27,454 nt of DNA from JBMTVN01 sp046047235 (GTDB lineage Bacteria; Verrucomicrobiota; Verrucomicrobiia; Limisphaerales; JAHDYP01), in NCBI GenBank assembly GCA_046047235.1, contig JBJOII010000050.1, positions 1-27,454 on the forward strand, given 5' to 3'. Made by a program: the position numbers and the translations under genes. The first letter of the stretch is position 1. Each line of letters opens with the position of its first letter. The notes under the pieces are model-generated. The model had not been told where the DNA came from. It searched no databases and saw only the letters and a list, made by a program, of their open reading frames with translations. Shown here piece by piece: positions 21,209 through 27,454 of this stretch.

Positions 21209-23917
21209 TCAACCCGAGCCGAGACGGGCTTGCCTTGCACGCTCCCGACGAGCCTCATACTTGGCCCTCATCACCGGCACCAGCTCCACCAGCCGGTCAT
21301 ACAACCGCTCCGCCACCTCCCAACGCTTCATCTGCTCCGCCAAAGCCGCACCCGCCCCCCCCGCGCGCTCCACCCACAAAACATCCGCCTCCTCCCCAGC
21401 CTGTAAATTGCCACCCTCCGTCACCCGTAAATAATGTTCCAATGCCCGAACCTGCATTCCCGACCGATTGGTCGCCCCCGGCAATAGCGCCTTCGCCTCC
21501 AAACACATCGCCAAACCCACCTCGGCCTGACTCCTCACCGCAACCGCCGCCGTCATCACCATCGCATTGGTATACGCCGCCACAGCCATGTCGTACTGCT
21601 TCACGTCAACCGTCGCCAACTGGAAATGACAGTTGCCAATCTCCCCCCACGCCAAAGGAACCAATGAACTCTCCGGATGATTCTGCGGAATCTTGGTATA
21701 CGCCTTAATCGCCTCCCCAAAACCCTCCAGAATCTTGTCGGCATCCGCCCCCAGCCGAAATGAATCGCCCAATGCAAAATACGCCTCCGGCAAAAGACCC
21801 GCCGGCGCATTCGTCCCCACCCGGTTGATCAAATCAGTAAAATAACCCCGCGCATCCTTGTAGTTCGATTGCCGATACGCCGACCGCCCCGCCATCATCC
21901 AGGCCCGAAGCTTCAGCTCCGACGACGGCCAGTTGGTGTTCATGTAAATCTGCTGGTACTCGCCCTCCGCCAAATCATACATCCCACGCCGAAAGTGATA
22001 GTCCGCCACCCAGTGCAACGCTGCCGGGGCCAGAGCGTGCTTCGGAAAACGCTCCAGAAAACCCTGAAAACCCTCCAGCGCCCGGCCCTCGTCCCCCGAT
22101 CGATGCGCGCTCCAAGCCAACTCATACATGGCTTGACCCCGGGCAGGATGATCCGCCCCATGCGCCTTCAACCACCGGTCATACTCCGCCGCCGCATTCG
22201 CCCAGTCACCCTCCTGCTGCCAGGTCCGCGCCATCGCCAACCCCAACTCCGGAGCCAGTGACGACGAAGGAAACTTCTGCAGAAACTCCGTGAACAGCTT
22301 GCGCGCGTCCTCCGGCCTGCCCGCCTCCCCCAACGCCTGACCAAATACCATCACCGCCCGATCCCCAAAATAACTCTGCGGATATAACTGCAACACCATC
22401 CCCATCGCCGCCTCGCCAGCCTCCAAATCTCCCAACCCCGTCGAAACCCGCACAATCTGATACAACGCATGATCCCCCACCGCCTGCCTAACCTCCGGTA
22501 ACTCAGCATAGTTGGTCGCCACCCGCCAGTAATGCACCGCCGCCCGCTCGTTCTGTCCCTGCAAAAACCTCACATCACCCGCCTTGAACCACGCCACCGC
22601 CTGCTCCACCGAACGCGGCAAACCAATACCCGCCAACTCAAAAGACTGCCCCGCCTCCTCCAACCGCGCCGCCGCACCCCCATCCCCCCGCCTCGACTCC
22701 TCCCACGCACACCAGCCCATCGCACAAGCCGCACGCGCACCCCAGCCCTCCACCTCATTCGTCACCCCCACCAAACCCTGCCGCGCCTGCTCCAAAAACC
22801 TCAACCCCTCCAACCTCCTGTCCGCCGGCACCGCAAAATAACGGCGCAAGGTCAGCTCAGCAATCGCCACCCGCAAGGGAAATACAACCGGCTCACCACC
22901 ATAGCGGCCAACCCACCCCTCCAACCTCGACAATGACGCCTCCAGATCGCCCTCCTTCAAACTCAAACGGGCCAGCTCTGACGCCGCCTCCCGCCTCCGT
23001 GCCTCCACCACACCCGGCTCAAGGTTGCGCCCAAACATCTCCATGGCCCTCGCTCCATCCCCCTTCTGTTCATACACCCGCCCCGCCAACCCCACCGCAT
23101 CAGCACCAAAGGCCGCCGCCCGCGGATCAGCCTCCGCCGTCAACGTCCCCACCAACCGCTCCACAGTCAAAACCGCCTCATCAGTCTTCCCCAAAGCCAG
23201 CTGCAAACGCGCCACCAAATGCAAACGCTGCCACGCCAGTATCCCCGGCCACCGATCCACCGGCAACCGCCCCAAAAGCTCCAAACCCGCCGCAGACTGC
23301 CCCGTCAACAATGCCGTCTCCCCCATCAATAAATAACCCAGTGCAACACCAGACCGATCCTCCTGCCCCTGGCTCAGCCGGAAAAATAAACCGTCAGACC
23401 GGCTCAGCAACGCAAACGCCTCCCCCGCCTTCCCTACCTGCTGCAAAGCATAAGCCTGCCCTACCAAGGCATCCAGCGCCCGCTCAGAGTCCGGATGCGC
23501 CTCCAGCATCGCCCCATACGCCACAATCGCTTCCTCATACCTCCGCAACTGAACCAAACATTCCCCCACCCAGAAATCATAGCGATCCCGCCAGATCCCC
23601 GCCGCCTCCCGCCGATCAGTCAACAATGCCAGCGCCTCATCCACCTTCCCCTGCCGAAAACACGACTCCGCCAGCAACAGATGCGCCTCCGCCAAATGAA
23701 CGGAATCCGGATACTCCCCCACAAAAACGCGAAGCCTCTCCTCCGCCAGCTCAAAAGCCGCCGTCTCATAAAACCGCGCAGCCACCTCCCACGCCCGAAC
23801 CTCCCCCTCCCCATTGCCAGCCGCTTCCCCTGCCTCAACCCGCAATACCCCAAACCCAATCGCCAACAAAACCAAACAACACCAAACCCGCCACATAAAT
23901 TCTCGCTTCACAGTCAT
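21209..23917 (-). CDS. Large exported TPR-repeat protein
   Basis: A 902-residue protein with a signal peptide (WRVWCCLVLLAIGFGVLRVEA) followed almost throughout by tetratricopeptide-type helix pairs. Examples are YETAAFELAEERLRVFVGEYPDS, AEAHLLLAESCFRQGKVDEALALL, GDHALYQIVRVSTGLGDLEAGE, AMYELAWSAHRSGDEGRALEGF and WVADYHFRRGMYDLAEGEYQQIY. The spacing and the '..YP.S..A..A' pattern recall the YbgF/CpoB and BamD-like TPRs of the periplasm. It likely acts as a periplasmic scaffold for envelope complexes, but no partner is shown. The start is at 23917; an ATG at 23896 (MWRVWCC) is also possible. It lies 29 bp after uvrA on the same strand and may be co-transcribed with it. It is Gly/Ala/Glu/Arg-rich, in line with the G-rich strand. 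Confidence 0.88.
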   Translation of the reverse strand: MTVKREFMWRVWCCLVLLAIGFGVLRVEAGEAAGNGEGEVRAWEVAARFYETAAFELAEERLRVFVGEYPDSVHLAEAHLLLAESCFRQGKVDEALALLTDRREAAGIWRDRYDFWVGECLVQLRRYEEAIVAYGAMLEAHPDSERALDALVGQAYALQQVGKAGEAFALLSRSDGLFFRLSQGQEDRSGVALGYLLMGETALLTGQSAAGLELLGRLPVDRWPGILAWQRLHLVARLQLALGKTDEAVLTVERLVGTLTAEADPRAAAFGADAVGLAGRVYEQKGDGARAMEMFGRNLEPGVVEARRREAASELARLSLKEGDLEASLSRLEGWVGRYGGEPVVFPLRVAIAELTLRRYFAVPADRRLEGLRFLEQARQGLVGVTNEVEGWGARAACAMGWCAWEESRRGDGGAAARLEEAGQSFELAGIGLPRSVEQAVAWFKAGDVRFLQGQNERAAVHYWRVATNYAELPEVRQAVGDHALYQIVRVSTGLGDLEAGEAAMGMVLQLYPQSYFGDRAVMVFGQALGEAGRPEDARKLFTEFLQKFPSSSLAPELGLAMARTWQQEGDWANAAAEYDRWLKAHGADHPARGQAMYELAWSAHRSGDEGRALEGFQGFLERFPKHALAPAALHWVADYHFRRGMYDLAEGEYQQIYMNTNWPSSELKLRAWMMAGRSAYRQSNYKDARGYFTDLINRVGTNAPAGLLPEAYFALGDSFRLGADADKILEGFGEAIKAYTKIPQNHPESSLVPLAWGEIGNCHFQLATVDVKQYDMAVAAYTNAMVMTAAVAVRSQAEVGLAMCLEAKALLPGATNRSGMQVRALEHYLRVTEGGNLQAGEEADVLWVERAGGAGAALAEQMKRWEVAERLYDRLVELVPVMRAKYEARRERARQARLGSG

Positions 23918-23946
23918 GCGCTTCTTCGCTGCATCATAGGCCAGCC

Positions 23947-26877
23947 CTAGCCACCTGTCACCATATGCCGCCGCAGGAATTGCCCCGTAACACTCACCTC
24001 ACATGCCGCCACCTCCTCCGGCGTCCCCTGCACCACCACCCGCCCCCCGCCAGCACCACCCTCAGGCCCCAAATCAATCACCCAGTCCGCCGTCTTGATC
24101 ACATCCAGATTATGCTCAATCACCACCAGCGTATTCCCCGCAGCCCGCAACTTGAACAACACATCCAGCAACGTCGCCACATCGTGGAAATGTAAACCTG
24201 TCGTCGGCTCATCCAGAATATACAAGGTGTGCCCCGTGCTCTTCCGCTTGAGCTCCGCCGCCAGTTTCACCCGCTGCGCCTCACCACCACTCAATGTCGT
24301 CGCCTGCTGCCCCAACCTCAAATACCCCAACCCCACCTCCGCCAGGGTCGCGCAGGCATCATGAATCTGCGGCACCGCCCGAAAAAATCGAACGGCATCA
24401 TCCACCGTCATCTCCAGGACATCCGCGATGTTCATCCCCTTGTACGTGATCTCCAGGGTCTCCCGATTGTAACGCCGCCCCCCACACCCCTCGCAAGTCA
24501 CATACACCGGAGGTAAAAAGTTCATCTCAATGCAGATCAAACCGTCCCCACGACACTTCTCACACCTCCCCCCCTTCACGTTGAAACTAAACCGACCCGC
24601 ATCATACCCCCTCACCCGCGCCGCCGGCAGCCGGGCAAATAAATCCCGAATCTGGTTGAACATCCCCGTATACGTCGCCGGATTGCTGCGCGGCGTCCGC
24701 CCAATCGGCGTCTGGTCCACCACCACCATCTTGGATAAATACTCAATCCCCAGCAGCTCACGATGCTTCCCCGGACGATCCTTCGCCCCATACAACCGAC
24801 GACTCAAAGCCTTCCGCAAAATGTCATCCACCAATGTGCTCTTCCCCGACCCGCTCACCCCCGTCACACAGGTGAACAAACCAATCGGAAACTTCACGTC
24901 CAACCCCTGCAAATTGTTCTCCTCACACCCCCTCACCTCAACCCAACCCCGCTCAGGCGTCGGCGCCACCCGGGAACGCGGAATGCCCACCCCCAACTCG
25001 CCCCGCAAATACCGCGCAGTCAATGAACGCTCATGCCGCAAAACCGCTTCCAACGGCCCCGCCGCCACAACCTCCCCGCCATGCACCCCAGCCCCGGGCC
25101 CCATGTCCACCACGTAGTCCGCCCGACGAATCGTGTCCTCGTCATGCTCCACCACCACCACCGAATTCCCCGCATCACGCAACCCCTCCAACGTCCGCAA
25201 CAACCGCTCGTTGTCCCGCTGATGCAGCCCAATGCTCGGCTCGTCCAGGATATACAACACGCCCACCAAACCCGCACCTATCTGCGTCGCCAACCGGATC
25301 CGCTGCGCCTCACCCCCACTCAAGGTCCCGCTCTCCCGGTCCAATGACAAATAACCCAAACCCACATCCGCCAAAAAACCCAGCCGCACCTCAATCCCCC
25401 GAATCAAATCACCCGCCACATGCCGCTGAAACTCACTCCAACCCGCCACCAACCCACCGAAAAACTCCCGCGCCTGCGCAATCGTCAACCCACATACATC
25501 CATGATCGATAACCCGGGAACCTTCACCCCAACCCCATTCTCCCCACCACCATAGCGCTCCCTCGATTCCACGCCGCCCAAAGTCACCGACAATACCTCG
25601 CGCCTCAGCCTCCGCCCCCCACAGGCATCGCAAAACCGCGGACTCATAAACGCCTTCACCCGGTTCTTCGTGAACTCACTCTCGCTCTCCTGCAGCATCC
25701 GCTCCAAATTCGGCAACACCCCCTCAAATGACCGCTGCACGGTGCTCGACTTGCCCGCCCGCCAAAACTTGAAGGTCACCTCCTCCTCACCCGACCCCCG
25801 CATCAATACATCGCGAAATGACTCGGGCAGCTTCTCATACGGCACCTCCAAACTCTGCCCGTAATGGTCCGCCACTGCCCGCAACATGCTCTTGTAATAA
25901 GTAACCATCCGCTTGCCACCACGCCGCCACGCGGAAATCGCCCCCTCCTCCAAACTCTTCCCCGGATCAGGCACCACCAACTCCTCGTCAAATACCCGCT
26001 TCTGCCCCAAACCATGACAAACCGGACAAGCCCCAAACGGTGAGTTGAACGAAAAATGCTTCGGCGTCGGCGGATCAAAAACCTCCCCCGTCTCCGGACT
26101 CATCAAGCCGTTCGAATACACCGTCTCCTCCCAAACCGCCCCATCCCCGTGAGCCTGATGCAACACCACCACCCGACCCTCACCCCACTTCAACGCCGTC
26201 TCCACCGAATCACTCAGCCGCACCCGCACCTTCTCCTCCATCACCAGGCGATCCACCACCACCTCAATCGTGTGCGCCCGCTTCGGATCCAACGGCAACC
26301 TCACGTTCGCCTCCAACTCCACCAGCTCCCCATCCACCCGGGCACGAACAAAACCCTCCCGCGCCAACCGCTCCACCACATCCCGAAACTCCCCCTTCTG
26401 CCCCCGAACCACCGGCGCCAATACCATCACCCGCGTCCGCTCAGGAAACCCCAACACCCGGTCCACAATGTCACTCGTCGATTGACGAAACATCGGCCGC
26501 CCACTCACCGGACAATGCGGCTGCCCCACATGCGCGTAAACCAGCCTCAGGTAATCGTATATCTCCGTCGTCGTCGCAATCGTCGACCTCGGATTCGCCC
26601 CGGATGACCGCTGCTCAATCGCAATCGCCGGCGATAACCCCTCAATCCGATCCACCTCCGGCTTGGATAACTGATCCAGAAACTGCCGCGCATACGCCGA
26701 CAATGACTCCACATACTTCCGCTGCCCCTCCGCAAACAACGTGTCAAACGCCAGAGACGACTTCCCCGACCCGCTCAACCCCGTAAACACCACCAGCCGG
26801 TTGCGCGGAATCTCCAATGTCACGTTCTTGAGGTTGTGCTCCCGCGCCCCCTCAATCTTAATGCAATCCTTCGCCAC
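23947..26877 (-). CDS. uvrA: Excinuclease ABC subunit A
   Basis: UvrA, the damage-recognition ATPase of nucleotide excision repair. The GTG at 26877 gives 976 residues beginning MAKDCIKIEGAREHNLKNV, with GGAG upstream. The open frame reaches 26955, but the extra 26 residues do not match the family start. The first ATPase half has Walker A GLSGSGKSS (33-41), SLSAYARQFL and RIEGLSPAIAIEQ. It also has the zinc-finger halves CPVCHGLG and CDACGGRR, and the signature LSGGEAQRIRLATQ with ILDEPSIGLHQRD. The second half has GVSGSGKSTLVDDIL, the zinc module CEKCRGDG...CEGCGGRRY, LSGGEAQRVKLA and ILDEPTTGLHFHD. All catalytic motifs are present. It lies between a CPBP protease gene and the TPR gene. Confidence 0.97.
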   Translation of the reverse strand: MAKDCIKIEGAREHNLKNVTLEIPRNRLVVFTGLSGSGKSSLAFDTLFAEGQRKYVESLSAYARQFLDQLSKPEVDRIEGLSPAIAIEQRSSGANPRSTIATTTEIYDYLRLVYAHVGQPHCPVSGRPMFRQSTSDIVDRVLGFPERTRVMVLAPVVRGQKGEFRDVVERLAREGFVRARVDGELVELEANVRLPLDPKRAHTIEVVVDRLVMEEKVRVRLSDSVETALKWGEGRVVVLHQAHGDGAVWEETVYSNGLMSPETGEVFDPPTPKHFSFNSPFGACPVCHGLGQKRVFDEELVVPDPGKSLEEGAISAWRRGGKRMVTYYKSMLRAVADHYGQSLEVPYEKLPESFRDVLMRGSGEEEVTFKFWRAGKSSTVQRSFEGVLPNLERMLQESESEFTKNRVKAFMSPRFCDACGGRRLRREVLSVTLGGVESRERYGGGENGVGVKVPGLSIMDVCGLTIAQAREFFGGLVAGWSEFQRHVAGDLIRGIEVRLGFLADVGLGYLSLDRESGTLSGGEAQRIRLATQIGAGLVGVLYILDEPSIGLHQRDNERLLRTLEGLRDAGNSVVVVEHDEDTIRRADYVVDMGPGAGVHGGEVVAAGPLEAVLRHERSLTARYLRGELGVGIPRSRVAPTPERGWVEVRGCEENNLQGLDVKFPIGLFTCVTGVSGSGKSTLVDDILRKALSRRLYGAKDRPGKHRELLGIEYLSKMVVVDQTPIGRTPRSNPATYTGMFNQIRDLFARLPAARVRGYDAGRFSFNVKGGRCEKCRGDGLICIEMNFLPPVYVTCEGCGGRRYNRETLEITYKGMNIADVLEMTVDDAVRFFRAVPQIHDACATLAEVGLGYLRLGQQATTLSGGEAQRVKLAAELKRKSTGHTLYILDEPTTGLHFHDVATLLDVLFKLRAAGNTLVVIEHNLDVIKTADWVIDLGPEGGAGGGRVVVQGTPEEVAACEVSVTGQFLRRHMVTGG

Positions 26878-26955
26878 GGTATCAACTCCAGTAAACCAAA
26901 ATAGCCCCAAAGCATAAGAAGACCCCCACCCCAGAGCAAGCCCCCTGCGCCCCAC

Positions 26956-27454
26956 TCAAACCAAGAGAAGCAAAAACAGGTTCGCCAAATTGAATACCGC
27001 ATGCGCCACCACCGGCGCCACCAAACTGCCCGTCAACTCATACAACCACACCAGTAACACCCCCAGTAACACCAACGACGGAAACGTCATCGCGTTCATG
27101 TGAATCAACCCGAATACCCCCGCCGAAACCCACATCCCCCACCCCACCCCCACCCGCCGCCGCAAAAATCCATACAAAATCCCCCGAAACAAAACCTCCT
27201 CCGCCATCGGCGCCGTCGTCACCGCAATCAACCCAATCAGAAAATAAACCCCACCACCCCCCAACGACTGCAAAGTCTCCACTACCACCTGCGTCTCCGG
27301 CTCCAACGACAACCACCTCATCACTTCCCCCGTCCCAAAACTCATCAACCAGGCAAAAGGCAACACCATCAACCCCGCCGCCAACCCCATACCCGCCGCC
27401 CTCCTCCACCGCCCCCCCGCCAAACCAAATACCTCCCCCCATCCTGCCCCCTCC
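26956..27454 (-). CDS. CPBP family intramembrane metalloprotease, 3' part (5' end outside window)
   Basis: The frame is open from the window end, so the gene starts beyond 27454; an internal TTG at 27423 is not a convincing start. The visible 165 residues hold the last membrane segments. The metalloprotease motif is APMAEEVLFRGILYGFL (EExxxR). The second motif is VFGLIHMNAM (FxxxH), and the third is APVVAHAVFNLANL, with the His/Asn of motif 4. This is the CAAX protease/bacteriocin-processing (Abi/CPBP) fold of the inner membrane. Members act in prenyl-protein processing, bacteriocin self-immunity or stress signalling; nothing here tells which. It precedes uvrA on the same strand with a 78-base gap. 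Confidence 0.9.
   Translation of the reverse strand, partial: EGAGWGEVFGLAGGRWRRAAGMGLAAGLMVLPFAWLMSFGTGEVMRWLSLEPETQVVVETLQSLGGGGVYFLIGLIAVTTAPMAEEVLFRGILYGFLRRRVGVGWGMWVSAGVFGLIHMNAMTFPSLVLLGVLLVWLYELTGSLVAPVVAHAVFNLANLFLLLLV

Noticed and set aside
22933..23898. Long + strand open frame (321 codons) opposite the TPR gene
   Set aside because: Its product is low-complexity Pro/Ser/Thr/Ala sequence in the shadow of a clear TPR protein; strand bias explains the lack of stops.

Overview
The window looks like a chromosomal piece of a free-living, GC-rich member of the Verrucomicrobiota. This is inferred from gene content only: a CxxCH haem-binding domain of the large planctomycete/verrucomicrobial dehydrogenase type, an ECF-like sigma factor of the style common in that group, a sugar-phosphate isomerase next to a Tat-exported Gfo/Idh/MocA oxidoreductase, and a secreted FN3/jelly-roll protein. 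I see no tRNA, rRNA, CRISPR array, transposase or phage gene. The + strand is strongly C- and A-rich over the whole window, so genes on the two strands differ in codon use and amino-acid composition. The minus strand, which carries most genes, is probably the leading strand.

Layout. 1-793 (+): the 3' end of a haem-binding cytochrome gene, disrupted by a frame-breaking direct repeat, with a small winged-helix-like gene overlapping its stop. 858-5362 (-): a polysaccharide locus read as outer-membrane barrel, rfbA, an epimerase/reductase resembling plant and giant-virus NRS/ER enzymes, and a nucleotide-sugar dehydrogenase. It ends at a hairpin shared with the convergent gene. 5529-6152 (+): a divergent Wza-like export lipoprotein with a clear terminator. 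6153-6655 is largely non-coding and ends in a possible sigma-54 or sigma-70 promoter. 6656-12720 (+): a secreted multidomain protein, a double-SIS sugar isomerase/deaminase, an ECF-like sigma factor, and a TIM-barrel isomerase plus Tat oxidoreductase pair. A small orphan gene on the minus strand (10058-10378) lies between the last two.

12775-20669 (-): eight closely spaced genes: two thymidylate-kinase-like proteins overlapping by 4 bp, a ROK kinase, a short Ppx/GppA phosphatase, an orphan response regulator, a PIG-L deacetylase, a standard cystathionine gamma-synthase and a second, fungal-type cystathionine gamma-synthase. A small lipoprotein (20778-21173, +) is divergent from them. 21209-27454 (-): a CPBP-type membrane protease (cut by the window end), uvrA and a 902-residue TPR protein.

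Working together: the locus at 858-6152 should make activated sugars and pass a polysaccharide through the outer membrane. The isomerase/oxidoreductase pair and the SIS protein fit sugar breakdown. The most unusual unit is the paired thymidylate-kinase-like proteins, one of which has Arg in place of the Walker A Lys and which sits in a metabolic cluster rather than with DNA genes. It is the best candidate here for an undescribed two-subunit enzyme.
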